Positions 32,715-41,052 of a DNA stretch of 64,000 bases are shown here, in pieces. The notes under the pieces were generated by a model. The model saw only the letters and a program-made list of their open reading frames with translations, was not told where the DNA came from and searched no databases. The stretch comes from Brevibacterium pigmentatum (lineage in GTDB: Bacteria > Actinomycetota > Actinomycetes > Actinomycetales > Brevibacteriaceae), in assembly GCF_011617465.1 (NCBI RefSeq), contig NZ_CP050153.1:1302001-1366000 (forward strand). Reading direction: 5' to 3'. Numbering within the stretch: the stretch's first letter is position 1; each line of letters starts with the position of its first letter. Made by a program: the position numbers and the translations under genes.

Positions 32715-34124
32715 TCAGTCTCGTCTGACTCGGGCGGTGGTCGAGAGGAATTCGAGGCATTCGACGGCGGTGCCCGCGTCGCCGATGAGCCCGCCCTTCG
32801 TGACGATCGGCAGTCCGTCGGCGCTCCCGCCGACGAGGCGACCGCCCACGGCCAGCGGCACGATCTCCTTGTCGATCTCCATCCCCATGGCCCCGAGTTC
32901 GCGCATCACCGTGGCGGTGACGTCCCCGCCGGTGGTGTAGAGGCCGGAGATCGGCAGTGCGGACATGATCGCTGAGGCGATCAGTGCCAGGCGCTGTGTC
33001 GTCTGCTCGGATTCGGCATCTGTGAGTTCGCGCAGATCGCTGGATTCGAGGACGGTGGCGATGATGATCGCCCGCGCCGAGGCGGTCCGATCGATGAGCG
33101 TGAGTGTGTCCTCGACATCGGGCAGGCCCGCATCGTCGGCGGGCACACGGAGGACCGTGACGGTGGGGTCGTCGGCCACGGCGGCAAGCTGCGCACGGGT
33201 GACCTCGGTGGCCGATCCCGAAATGCCGAGGAGGATGCCATCGGCGCGAGTCGGCAGCCTGGACAGGGCCAGCGCGAGGCTGCCGGGTCCGGGATCGATG
33301 CTCACCCAGTCCAACTGCTCGCCGTCGGCCAGACCTGCGCGGTCGCGGGTACCGGGGTCGGCCGCCTCGGCGATGTCCTGGGTGATCTCAGCGATGACGG
33401 AACCGACGAGGTCGATATGGTCGGTGGTCAGGGCATCGGCGATGAGCACGTCCGCACCCTCGCCGATGGCGTCGAGCACGGCGGTGCGGACTGCATCACG
33501 TCCGGCCAGCACGGTGGCGATATCGATGAGGTGGCTGTCGAGATCCGTGCCGGCGGCGAGGATCTCCTCGATGACGGAGGTGTGCATCGGGGAGCGGACG
33601 TCATGGGCGAGCTCGGTGTGTTCGAGCAGTCGGCCGCCCAGCAGCTGTCGCCCCTGCACGGTGGTTCTGCCTGCGGCAGGGAACGCCGGCGCGCACAGGC
33701 CCAGCACGCGATGCGGCGGACCATCGGTCCCGGCGAGAGACCGTCTGCGGGCCGCGATGGCGGCGGCCGCGGCGGGTCCGACATTGCCGCGCAGAGTGGT
33801 GTCGATGCGGCATGCCACGAGGTCGACGGCCCCTGCGGTTTCGATGAGTTCGGCGTAGAGCTCACTTGCCTGCTGTGCGGGCAGGTGCCGGGAGTCGGTG
33901 TTGACGACGACCGCGTCGAAATCATCGAGCAGCCCGCTGATGTCGACGCCGCCGGCCGGGCCGATATCGGTGACGGTGATCGTCCGCAGCCCCGCCTCGG
34001 CGAACAGGGCTCCGCACGCATTTCCGCCGGTGAGATCGTCGGCGACGATGAGGATGCGCGGACTCGCCTGCGTCGAGGAGGTGGCTGCGGTCATTTCGGA
34101 GTCGGACAAGTGGGAGGCGTTCAT
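32715..34124 (-). CDS. Four-carbon acid sugar kinase (DUF1537 family)
   Basis: This 469-residue kinase belongs to the former DUF1537 family, shown to phosphorylate C4 sugar acids such as D-threonate and D-erythronate. The N-terminal substrate domain starts with ILIVADDLTGGNACGALFAEAG, the family's signature DDLTG. CRIDTTLRGNVG follows near residue 105. The C-terminal nucleotide-binding domain has GLYTTGGDVTATVMRELG and IVTKGGLIGD. MNASHLSD at 34124 is taken as the start because its ATG overlaps the permease stop by ATGA. It feeds its phosphorylated product to the PdxA2 enzyme encoded next. Confidence 0.9.
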   Translation of the reverse strand: MNASHLSDSEMTAATSSTQASPRILIVADDLTGGNACGALFAEAGLRTITVTDIGPAGGVDISGLLDDFDAVVVNTDSRHLPAQQASELYAELIETAGAVDLVACRIDTTLRGNVGPAAAAAIAARRRSLAGTDGPPHRVLGLCAPAFPAAGRTTVQGRQLLGGRLLEHTELAHDVRSPMHTSVIEEILAAGTDLDSHLIDIATVLAGRDAVRTAVLDAIGEGADVLIADALTTDHIDLVGSVIAEITQDIAEAADPGTRDRAGLADGEQLDWVSIDPGPGSLALALSRLPTRADGILLGISGSATEVTRAQLAAVADDPTVTVLRVPADDAGLPDVEDTLTLIDRTASARAIIIATVLESSDLRELTDAESEQTTQRLALIASAIMSALPISGLYTTGGDVTATVMRELGAMGMEIDKEIVPLAVGGRLVGGSADGLPIVTKGGLIGDAGTAVECLEFLSTTARVRRD

Positions 34125-35566
34125 ACGACCAAGTCGAGCACGAACAGCAGCGGAAGGGAACAGATCCACACGGCGGTAGTGATTCCCGACCAGCCCTTGA
34201 TGGCATTGATTCCGTCGAGGCCGGCGAATCGGGTGACGACCCAGAAGTAGGAGTCGTTGAAGTAGGAGAAGACCATCGAGCCGGCGGTGCAGGCCATCAC
34301 GGCCACGAGCGGGTCGAGTCCCAGCGGGGCGATGAGCGGAGCCGTCACCGAGGCAGCGGTGATCATCGCTACCGTGCCCGACCCCTGAGCCAGACGCACG
34401 AGCGAGGCGATGAGGAACGGGACGAGGAGGGCCGGCAGGCTGATCGAGGCGATCGCCTCGGCGAGGGCATCACCGACGCCCGATTCGCGCAGCACCAGTC
34501 CGAAGCTTCCCCCGGCACCGGTGATGAGCAGGATGAGTCCGGCCGAGGCGGCGCCGTCGGCCAGCCAGCTCTGCACCTGGTTGCGTGGGGTTACGCGGGG
34601 CAGCAGCGTATAGACGGCGAGGACGAGGCCGATGATCAGAGCGACGACGGGGTTGCCGAGGAAGGCCAGAGGTGCGACCCAGGCGGAGGGCTCGTAGGCG
34701 TCTCCGGCGAGTTCGCCCTGAGCGTTTTTGTCGATCGCGGTGCTCACGGTGTTGGCGACGATGAGCAGGAGCGGGACGATGAGCGGCAGGAAGCCGAGGA
34801 AGGCGCCCGGCTTCTTGCCGGTGCCCGGGGCGGAGCCGGTGCCGGTCGAGTCTCCGCCTTCGGCGGTGAGGACGCTGCCTCCGGCGGAACCGGATGTGGG
34901 CTCGACGACCGCTTCGGCGTAGACGTCGTGCTTGACCTGGGCGTTGAGCACGGGCTCGAGCTTCGGTCCGATCCATCGGGCGTAGACGACGACCACAGGC
35001 AGAAGGATGACGGTGAAGACGAGTCCGGCGAGGATGACCGCACCGATATCGGCGCCGAGAATGCCGGTGGCTGCCAGCGGACCCGGAGTCGGGGGCACCA
35101 TGTGGTGGGTCAGCGTCATTCCGCAGCCCAGCGCCAGGGCGAGGGTGACGTAGCCGCCCTTCTTCACACGGGCGATGGAGCGTGCCAGCGGGTTCATGAT
35201 GACGTACCCGGAGTCGCAGAAGACCGGGATGGAGACGAGGGAGCCGACTGTGCCCATCGCCCAGGGCTCGCGGCCCTTGCCGAAGGCGCGCAGGAAGGCG
35301 CGGGCCAGGGAGTCGGCGGCACCGGAGACTTCGAGGATCTTGCCGATGCCGACACCGAGTCCGATGACGATGCCGATGCTGGCCAGGGTGTCGCCGAAGC
35401 CCGTGGTGATGGAGTCGACGATCGAGAGCAGGTCTTGACCGGCGACGATGCCGGTGACGACCGCTGCCAGGAGCAGGGCGATGAAGGCGTCGAGCCGGGT
35501 CGCGAGCACGATGACGACGATCGTCGCGATTCCGGCGACCAGCGCCAGGATGAGTTGCAGGTCCAT
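34121..35566 (-). CDS. GntP-family sugar-acid permease
   Basis: This 481-residue transporter has about 12-14 membrane segments and is the first gene of the C4-acid operon. GntP-family features are ATRLDAFIALLLAAVVTGI, GFGDTLASIGIVIGLGVGIGKILE, SIPVFCDSGYVIMNPL, and HHMVPPTPGPLAATGILG. The C-terminal motifs are RLAQGSGTVAMITAASV and NDSYFWVVTRFAG. A Gly/Ser/Thr-rich cytoplasmic loop occupies about residues 213-245. It most likely imports D-threonate, D-erythronate or a related sugar acid for the downstream kinase. Confidence 0.9.
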   Translation of the reverse strand: MDLQLILALVAGIATIVVIVLATRLDAFIALLLAAVVTGIVAGQDLLSIVDSITTGFGDTLASIGIVIGLGVGIGKILEVSGAADSLARAFLRAFGKGREPWAMGTVGSLVSIPVFCDSGYVIMNPLARSIARVKKGGYVTLALALGCGMTLTHHMVPPTPGPLAATGILGADIGAVILAGLVFTVILLPVVVVYARWIGPKLEPVLNAQVKHDVYAEAVVEPTSGSAGGSVLTAEGGDSTGTGSAPGTGKKPGAFLGFLPLIVPLLLIVANTVSTAIDKNAQGELAGDAYEPSAWVAPLAFLGNPVVALIIGLVLAVYTLLPRVTPRNQVQSWLADGAASAGLILLITGAGGSFGLVLRESGVGDALAEAIASISLPALLVPFLIASLVRLAQGSGTVAMITAASVTAPLIAPLGLDPLVAVMACTAGSMVFSYFNDSYFWVVTRFAGLDGINAIKGWSGITTAVWICSLPLLFVLDLVV

Positions 35567-35808
35567 AAGGTCCTCCGCAGTGAGGCCGGCTCAGGGAGCC
35601 AGGGTGTGTGGTTCTCATTGACTTCGACGCGAACTGCGATGCCCGAGGGCAGTCGACGATCAGCATCAAAGTTGAACAGTATGAGCAAGTATGTGTCATA
35701 ACTGCACGTTTATGCAATGTCGAACGCGGGTGAGTTCCTCCTGCGGGGAGGGTGCGTGAATGCGGGGCCAAGCGTGTGAGTGCGGAGGCGCGTGCGTGAA
35801 TGCAGAAA
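35567..35808. other. Non-coding promoter region of the C4 sugar-acid operon
   Basis: This stretch lies upstream of the permease start. It contains AGTATG twice, ten bases apart (35678-35683 and 35688-35693), which could be a DeoR-type operator with one-turn spacing. It also has a TGCA-N6-TGCA element near 35703-35716. A direct repeat GTGCGTGAATGC occurs at 35752-35763 and 35792-35803. No confident -35/-10 pair was found and no coding frame is convincing. Confidence 0.4.
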
Positions 35809-35865
35809 TTCGAGGGAGCGGAATGTTGATTTCAGCGGACTGAATCGACATTCTGCTCCCTCGAA
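35809..35865. terminator. Long imperfect hairpin terminator after the butanediol-type dehydrogenase
   Basis: Arms 35809-35835 (beginning TTCGAGGGAGCGGAATG) and 35840-35865 are complementary except for two mismatches and one bulged base, with a 4-base loop. It lies 47 bases downstream of the dehydrogenase stop at 35912 on the minus strand, before the GntP operon promoter. Confidence 0.75.
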
Positions 35866-35911
35866 ACTGCGGAGTGCTCGTCAAGAGGGTGCCGAGGAGG
35901 TTCCTGATGGC

Positions 35912-36973
35912 TCAGGCGCGGGGGTTTACGATGATCTTCACGTGGTGCTCGTTGTTGTCGATGAGCTCGTCGAAGCCGCCCGTGATGAGCGCGTCCAGGC
36001 CGATGCGTGCGGTGATGAATGCGGAGAGGTCGATCGTTCCTTCGGAGACGAGGCGGATCGTCTCAGGGTGGTCTCCGGCGTAGCCGATCGTGCCTCTGAG
36101 GTCGATCTCCTTGAGCACGAGACTGGGCAGATCGACTTCAGGTCTGTGTCCCCAGATGGACACGTTGACGATGACTCCACCCGGACGGGTGGCATCGATG
36201 AGCATGTCCAGGACGGCGGGGACAGAGGAGCATTCAAACCCGACGTCGGCGCCTTTGCCGTCGGTTCGTTGGCGGACCGACTCAGCGACATCGGATTCTC
36301 TGGGGTCGAAGACTTCGTCGGCCACTCCCGTTGACTCTGCCATGGCCTTCCGCGCTTCCGAGAGTTCAGAGATGAAGACGGTCAGGCCCTTGGCTTTGAG
36401 GACGGCTGCAGTCAGAAGGCCGATCGGGCCTGCTCCGCCGACGATGGCGGTCTGGCCTGCAGCGGCGCCGGAGCGTGTGGCTGCGTGGTGGGCAACTGAC
36501 AATGGTTCGATCAACGCAGCCTGGTCGAGCGGAATATCGCCGATCGGGTGCACCCAGCGACGCTGCACGACGATCTTCTCCGACAGTCCGCCGCCATGGC
36601 CGCCGAGGCCGATGAAGTTCATGTCCTTCGACAGCTGATAGCTCTGGCCGGGGCTGGTGTCGACATCCTCGGCGATGATGTAGGGCTCGACGACGACGTT
36701 CTGGCCGACGTTCAGGTCGGTGACGCCTTCGCCGAGGTGGGTGATCGTGCCGGAGAATTCGTGCCCCATCGTGACAGGCGCGGACTCGCCGGAAATCGGA
36801 TGGGGGTGCCCTGCCGGAGGGACGAAGATCGGCCCTTCGAGGTATTCGTGGAGGTCCGTTCCGCAGATCCCGCACCATGCGACGTCGATGGCGACAGTGC
36901 CTGGACGCAGTTCGGGCTCTGGGATGTCTTCAATCCGGATGTCGTTGCGCGCGTGGAAACGTGCTGCTCTCAT
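35912..36973 (-). CDS. Zinc-dependent 2,3-butanediol/sorbitol-type dehydrogenase
   Basis: This 353-residue MDR-family alcohol dehydrogenase has the catalytic-zinc motif WCGICGTDLHEY (Cys34) and GHEFSGTI with the His-Glu pair. EPLSVAHHAA carries the third ligand region, and the Rossmann motif is AIVGGAGPIGLL. The pattern CGICGTDLHEYLEGP with a histidine/proline-rich loop (PPAGHPHP) is typical of (R,R)-butanediol dehydrogenases. The usual four-cysteine structural-zinc lobe is not evident, as in several BDH homologues. AAGGAATCACC precedes ATG 36973, and a 20-base palindrome lies just above. L-threonine or other polyol dehydrogenase activity is the alternative. Confidence 0.82.
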   Translation of the reverse strand: MRAARFHARNDIRIEDIPEPELRPGTVAIDVAWCGICGTDLHEYLEGPIFVPPAGHPHPISGESAPVTMGHEFSGTITHLGEGVTDLNVGQNVVVEPYIIAEDVDTSPGQSYQLSKDMNFIGLGGHGGGLSEKIVVQRRWVHPIGDIPLDQAALIEPLSVAHHAATRSGAAAGQTAIVGGAGPIGLLTAAVLKAKGLTVFISELSEARKAMAESTGVADEVFDPRESDVAESVRQRTDGKGADVGFECSSVPAVLDMLIDATRPGGVIVNVSIWGHRPEVDLPSLVLKEIDLRGTIGYAGDHPETIRLVSEGTIDLSAFITARIGLDALITGGFDELIDNNEHHVKIIVNPRA

Positions 36974-36994
36974 GGTGATTCCTTCCGCGGTCTG

Positions 36995-37014
36995 AGAATG
37001 CCGTTCGGCATTCT
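36995..37014. promoter_or_regulatory. Palindrome upstream of the dehydrogenase gene
   Basis: AGAATGCCG-TT-CGGCATTCT has perfect 9-bp arms and starts 22 bases upstream of the dehydrogenase start codon (36973). It may be an operator or a leader hairpin. It is separate from the copper operator about 70 bases to the right. Confidence 0.5.
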
Positions 37015-37085
37015 TTGACGCTAGGGCGCGTGAGGCGATCGAGCCAGGGTTGCAAGGGATTGCATGTGGGCGGCGTCACCGTTGA

Positions 37086-37108
37086 TTTATACCCCCTAGG
37101 GGTATAAA
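37086..37108. promoter_or_regulatory. CsoR-like copper operator overlapping the promoter of the copper ATPase
   Basis: Arms TTTATACCCC (37086-37095) and GGGGTATAAA (37099-37108) are perfectly complementary around CTA. This closely matches the TATACCCC-TA-GGGGTATA operators of CsoR copper repressors. TATAAA at 37103-37108, eight bases from the ATG at 37117, can serve as the -10 box, with TTGATT (37082-37087) upstream. Apo-CsoR binding would cover the promoter. Confidence 0.8.
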
Positions 37109-37116
37109 TTGAAGGC

Positions 37117-39300
37117 ATGGACAGACAGCAGAATCATCAGCATCAGGGAATGGCTCCTGCTGAAAAGGGCCACTCGGCACACATCGATGACATGGACCAT
37201 GCCGATCACCCTCATCACGGCCACGGCGGTCATGATGGGCACTCCGGTCACGAAAGCCATGGCGGACACACGGGACATGGCGGGCTCGGTGGACATGGCG
37301 ATCATGTCGCGCAGTTCCGGCGCCTGTTCTGGATCATGCTCGTCATCGCCGTCCCTGTCGTCGCGTTCAGCCCGATGTTCGGCCACCTCGTCGGATACGA
37401 GGTTCCCGACACCGGCCTCCTCGGTGCGCTTCGTTGGCTCTCACCGATCCTGGGCACCGTCATGTACGTCTGGGGCGGAAAGCCGTTCCTGGCCGGCGGA
37501 CTCGACGAGATCAAGGGGCGAAGTCCGGGCATGATGCTGCTCATTGCTTTGGCGATCACGGTCGCTTTCATCTCCTCCTGGGGGTCGTCGCTGGGCCTGC
37601 TCGACCCGCAGCTCGATTTCTGGTGGGAGCTGGCTCTGCTGGTCGTGATCATGCTCGCCGGTCACTGGATGGAGATGCGCTCACTGGCACTGACCACCTC
37701 GGCGCTGGACAGTCTCGCCGCGCTGCTGCCGGATGAGGCCGAGAAGATCATCGATGGGGAGACGGTGAGCGTCGCTCCATCCGACCTCGTCGTCGGGGAC
37801 ATCGTCCTCGTTCGACCCGGTGCCTCGGTGCCCGCCGACGGACGGATCATCGACGGTTCGGCCCATATGGACGAATCCATGGTCACCGGAGAATCGACGA
37901 CGGTCCGACGCGGCGAAGGCGACTCGGTTGTGGCCGGCACCGTCGCCGCCGATTCCGGGCTTCGGGTCGAGATCACCGCGATCGGTGGCGAGACAACGCT
38001 GGCCGGTATCCAGAAGCTGGTCTCCGACGCTCAGAGCTCGTCATCGCGAGCCCAGCGCATCGCCGATCGAGCCTCGGCCTGGCTGTTCTGGTTCGCTCTC
38101 GGCGCTGCCGTCATCACAGCGGTCGTCTGGTCGCTCATCGGCATGCCCGATTCGGCGGTCGTGCGCACGATCACCGTGCTCGTCATCGCCTGTCCTCACG
38201 CCTTGGGTCTGGCCATTCCGCTGGTCGTGTCGATCGCCACCGAACGTGCCGCCCGTGCCGGCGTCCTCGTCAAGGACCGGCTCGCGCTCGAGACGATGCG
38301 CACGGTCGATTCCGTGCTCTTCGACAAGACCGGCACTCTGACGAAGGGTCAGCCGACGGTCACCGCCATCGAAGTCGTCGAGGGTGCCGGGGCCACGCGG
38401 GCCGAGAGTGAAGTGCTTGGCCTGGCGGCTGCGGCCGAAGCCGACAGCGAGCACCCGCTGGCCGCAGCCATCGTCACGGCTGCGGCTGAACGGGGGATCG
38501 ACGTGCCGACAGCATCCGACTTCTCGTCGTCACCTGCGGTTGGGGTCAAGGCCGTCATCGCAGGCCAGACGGTCGAGGTGGGTGGTCCCAGACTGCTCGA
38601 GGCGCATGACGCGCCCGAGGCGAAGTCTGCGGAGGCCTGGCGAGCCGAAGGTGCCATCATCCTCCACGTGCTCGTCGACGGATCTGTCGTCGGTGCCCTG
38701 CGGTTGGCCGATGAGATCCGGCCGGAGTCTCGCGATGCCGTCGATGCACTCCACGCCATCGGTGCACAGGTCGTGATGATCACCGGAGACGCCGAGGCGG
38801 TCGCGCAGTCTGTGGCCTCCGAGCTCGGCATCGACCGTGTCTTTGCCGGCGTTCATCCCGCCGACAAGGCGGCGAAGGTCTCCGAGCTGCAGGGGGAGGG
38901 GCGTCGTGTGGCGATGGTCGGTGACGGTGTCAATGACGCTCCTGCGCTCGCGCAGGCCGATGTCGGCATCGCCATCGGGGCCGGAACCGATGTGGCCATC
39001 GGCTCTGCAGGAGTCATCCTCGCTTCCGACGATCCGCGGTCCGTGCTCTCGATTGTCGAACTCTCTCGGGCGACCTACCGGAAGATGAAGCAGAACCTGT
39101 GGTGGGCGGCCGGGTACAACCTGCTGTCGGTGCCGCTGGCGGCAGGAGTGCTCGCTCCTGTCGGATTCGTGCTGCCGATGAGCGTGGGCGCGATCCTCAT
39201 GTCGATCTCGACGATCGTCGTCGCCCTCAATGCTCAGCTGCTGCGCCGGCTGGCCCTGAATCCACAGGCGGCAGTCGAGCAGGTGCGGAACAGCCGCTGA
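37117..39300 (+). CDS. copB: Copper-translocating P1B-type ATPase (CopB-like, CPH motif)
   Basis: This 727-residue heavy-metal-exporting ATPase has 17 histidines among the first 63 residues (repeats of GH, HGGH), a metal-binding tail used instead of a CxxC domain. Helix 6 has the CPH motif (Cys359-Pro-His361 in [10 protein letters not shown]) that defines the CopB/P1B-3 group. The actuator motif is MVTGEST, the phosphorylation site is DKTGT with Asp403, and the nucleotide and hinge motifs are EHPLAAAI and [20 protein letters not shown]. Only eight bases separate the -10 box from ATG, so the mRNA is probably leaderless. A CsoR-like operator controls it. No csoR or copper chaperone gene is adjacent. 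Cu(II) or silver may also be substrates. Confidence 0.92.
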   Translation: MDRQQNHQHQGMAPAEKGHSAHIDDMDHADHPHHGHGGHDGHSGHESHGGHTGHGGLGGHGDHVAQFRRLFWIMLVIAVPVVAFSPMFGHLVGYEVPDTGLLGALRWLSPILGTVMYVWGGKPFLAGGLDEIKGRSPGMMLLIALAITVAFISSWGSSLGLLDPQLDFWWELALLVVIMLAGHWMEMRSLALTTSALDSLAALLPDEAEKIIDGETVSVAPSDLVVGDIVLVRPGASVPADGRIIDGSAHMDESMVTGESTTVRRGEGDSVVAGTVAADSGLRVEITAIGGETTLAGIQKLVSDAQSSSSRAQRIADRASAWLFWFALGAAVITAVVWSLIGMPDSAVVRTITVLVIACPHALGLAIPLVVSIATERAARAGVLVKDRLALETMRTVDSVLFDKTGTLTKGQPTVTAIEVVEGAGATRAESEVLGLAAAAEADSEHPLAAAIVTAAAERGIDVPTASDFSSSPAVGVKAVIAGQTVEVGGPRLLEAHDAPEAKSAEAWRAEGAIILHVLVDGSVVGALRLADEIRPESRDAVDALHAIGAQVVMITGDAEAVAQSVASELGIDRVFAGVHPADKAAKVSELQGEGRRVAMVGDGVNDAPALAQADVGIAIGAGTDVAIGSAGVILASDDPRSVLSIVELSRATYRKMKQNLWWAAGYNLLSVPLAAGVLAPVGFVLPMSVGAILMSISTIVVALNAQLLRRLALNPQAAVEQVRNSR

Positions 39301-39315
39301 GTGCCGCGGAGACGA

Positions 39316-39352
39316 CTGAGGCGGGCGATGCTTAGAGCATCGCCCGCCTCAG
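39316..39352. terminator. Bidirectional terminator between the copper ATPase and VOC genes
   Basis: CTGAGGCGGGCGATGC (39316-39331) and GCATCGCCCGCCTCAG (39337-39352) form a perfect 16-bp stem with loop TTAGA. It begins 16 bases after the ATPase stop (39300) and ends 40 bases from the stop of the convergent VOC gene (39392). Confidence 0.88.
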
Positions 39353-39391
39353 TTCGTTCAGGCCGGTGGGACTATGCCCATCGGCGCTGAG

Positions 39392-40351
39392 TTACCGCGC
39401 CAGGGTCTCGTCGATAGAGCTGGTTCCGGTGGCCAAGGTGACCTGAGTGCCCCACGGATCGACGACGCGCACGGACCGTCCGTCATCGGCGAAATCGAGC
39501 TTGTGTACACGCAGACGAGCGACCAGTGCATCGAGATCCTCGCGACCGGGAACGGTGATCGCCACATCACCGAGGCCGAGGCTGGCTGCGCGTGGACCGG
39601 CGCCACGGCTGTTCCAGGTGTTCATGGCGACGTGGTGGTGGTATCCGCCGGCCGCGGCGAAGAGGACTCCGGGCATTGAGGACAGCGACGGTTCGAAGCC
39701 GAGGGCGTCGACGTAGAACTCGCGGGCCTGTGGAATGTTGCCGACCTGCAAGTGGACGTGGCCGACGATTCCGGGTTCGGCCACGGTGTTCGCGAGGACA
39801 TCCTGCTTGAGGTGACGCTCGAGGAAACGGTTCGGATCGAGGTGGATCGAATCCATCTGGACCTCTCCGTCGATGGAGTGCGTCCATTCCGAGCGAGCCC
39901 GGTCGACGTAGAGTTCGATGCCGTTGCCCTCGGGGTCGGTGAAGTAGAAGGCCTGGCTGACCAGGTGGTCGCTGGATCCGACGAAAGTGCTGTTCGTGTT
40001 CTGAGCGGCATGGGCGACGGTGGCCGCCAGAGCTTCCTTGTCGTCGAAGAGGAACGCGGTGTGGAACAGGCCGGCCTGCTTGGGGTCGACGCCGGGCAGG
40101 TCCGGGGTCGACACTAGCTTGACCAGGGGAGTGGTGCCGCGGCCGAGCACACGGTGGACTTCGCCATCGCGGGCGGTCTCTTCGAGTGGTTCCATCGCCA
40201 GGGCGTTCGAGTAGTAGTTCGACATCTTCTCGAGGTCGCCGACGCGCAGGGTCACCGCGTCCATTCCGGTGGCCGCGCTGAGTCGTTTCCCATCGACGGC
40301 GGGTGTCTGCGGGGCGGTGGAACTTGGTGCCTGGATGGGGGTGGTAGTCAT
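39392..40351 (-). CDS. VOC-superfamily ring-cleaving dioxygenase-like protein (CatE type)
   Basis: This 319-residue protein has two vicinal-oxygen-chelate modules (about residues 28-150 and 168-305). The layout is that of extradiol dioxygenases of the CatE/MhqA-E group. Features are GMDAVTLRVGDLEKMSNYYSNAL, FHTAFLFDD with a metal-type His, YFTDPEGNGIELYVDR, IVGHVHLQVGNIPQAREFYVDALGFE, and YHHHVAMNTWNS with metal-binding His. AGGAGAACAGC precedes ATG 40351. A GTTGAA-CA-TTCAAC palindrome 50 bases upstream suggests control by a MarR-type sensor of quinones or catechols, as known for Bacillus catE/mhq genes. The actual substrate is unknown. Confidence 0.82.
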   Translation of the reverse strand: MTTTPIQAPSSTAPQTPAVDGKRLSAATGMDAVTLRVGDLEKMSNYYSNALAMEPLEETARDGEVHRVLGRGTTPLVKLVSTPDLPGVDPKQAGLFHTAFLFDDKEALAATVAHAAQNTNSTFVGSSDHLVSQAFYFTDPEGNGIELYVDRARSEWTHSIDGEVQMDSIHLDPNRFLERHLKQDVLANTVAEPGIVGHVHLQVGNIPQAREFYVDALGFEPSLSSMPGVLFAAAGGYHHHVAMNTWNSRGAGPRAASLGLGDVAITVPGREDLDALVARLRVHKLDFADDGRSVRVVDPWGTQVTLATGTSSIDETLAR

Positions 40352-40400
40352 GCTGTTCTCCTGAGCGGATGGGCTGTTGGGTCCAGTCTAGATCGATATA

Positions 40401-40414
40401 GTTGAACATTCAAC
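40401..40414. promoter_or_regulatory. MarR-like operator upstream of the VOC dioxygenase gene
   Basis: GTTGAA-CA-TTCAAC is a 14-base dyad with perfect 6-bp arms, 50 bases upstream of the start codon at 40351. Arms of TTGAA type are common in MarR-family operators. No MarR gene is in the window. Confidence 0.45.
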
Positions 40415-40502
40415 AAAGAGACTGATGGTCCTATTCCCCGATCCGCGCCGAAGGGGGCCCGATCCCATTGAAGCCCCACGCTCTGTGTGACTGAGTCGAT
40501 GC

Positions 40503-40536
40503 GGCACCAGCGCACGCCCGCCGATAGGCTGGTGCC
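40503..40536 (+). promoter_or_regulatory. Leaderless promoter and inverted repeat at the lipoprotein start
   Basis: TAGGCT at 40525-40530 followed by six bases and ATG 40537 fits a leaderless -10 box. A perfect inverted repeat, GGCACCAGC (40503-40511) with GCTGGTGCC (40528-40536), overlaps it and ends exactly at the start codon. It could be an operator covering the promoter. Confidence 0.45.
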
Positions 40537-41040
40537 ATGAGGTTCGATTCGAAGTCCGCCCCTGCTCTCGCCGGGCTCCTGACCGCCGCGCTCATCGCCC
40601 TCAGCGGCTGCGGCTCCGATTCTGGCTCATCGTCGGAGCCCGAAACGACTCCGACTCTGGACGTCGTGGAGCAGGGCTTCGATTCCCTTGACGAGCTCTC
40701 GGATTATGTGGCGCAGTCCTTGGACGGTGTCGAGGTGAGTCTCGAATCCGAGACGAACCCCGACTTCAACCAGGAGGCCGAACCCGAACGCCTCCATGTC
40801 CACTTCGCCTCGACTGAGGACAAAGTCAAAGATTTGGAAGCTACGGCGTTCATCGTCCAAGCGACGTCACGGGCGGGTTTCGACTATGACATCCTCGTGG
40901 TCACCGGAGTTGTGTCGGTAGGGGAGTGGGCGTACCTCTACGACCGGTCGACTGTCGAAGAGCTCACCGCTGATGGTCAGATCGCTGTTGCCGATATCTG
41001 GGACTCAGCCGAACAGAGCTTCGACACCATTCACCGCTGA
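40537..41040 (+). CDS. Small secreted lipoprotein of unknown function
   Basis: The 167-residue protein has a clear lipoprotein signal: MRFDSKS, then hydrophobic ALAGLLTAALIAL, then lipobox LSGC with Cys25. A Ser/Glu/Thr-rich linker and a mixed alpha/beta domain of about 120 residues follow. That domain resembles single-copy actinobacterial lipoproteins but I recognise no specific family. It ends DIWDSAEQSFDTIHR. The transcript appears leaderless. It is convergent with the RraA-like gene 13 bases downstream. A cell-envelope role is all that can be said. Confidence 0.75.
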   Translation: MRFDSKSAPALAGLLTAALIALSGCGSDSGSSSEPETTPTLDVVEQGFDSLDELSDYVAQSLDGVEVSLESETNPDFNQEAEPERLHVHFASTEDKVKDLEATAFIVQATSRAGFDYDILVVTGVVSVGEWAYLYDRSTVEELTADGQIAVADIWDSAEQSFDTIHR

Positions 41041-41052
41041 GTCTCTGCCGCC

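Noticed and set aside
35752..35803. Direct repeat GTGCGTGAATGC (two copies, 40 bases apart)
   Set aside because: Only two copies with unrelated spacer and no neighbouring repeats; not a CRISPR array and not clearly an operator.
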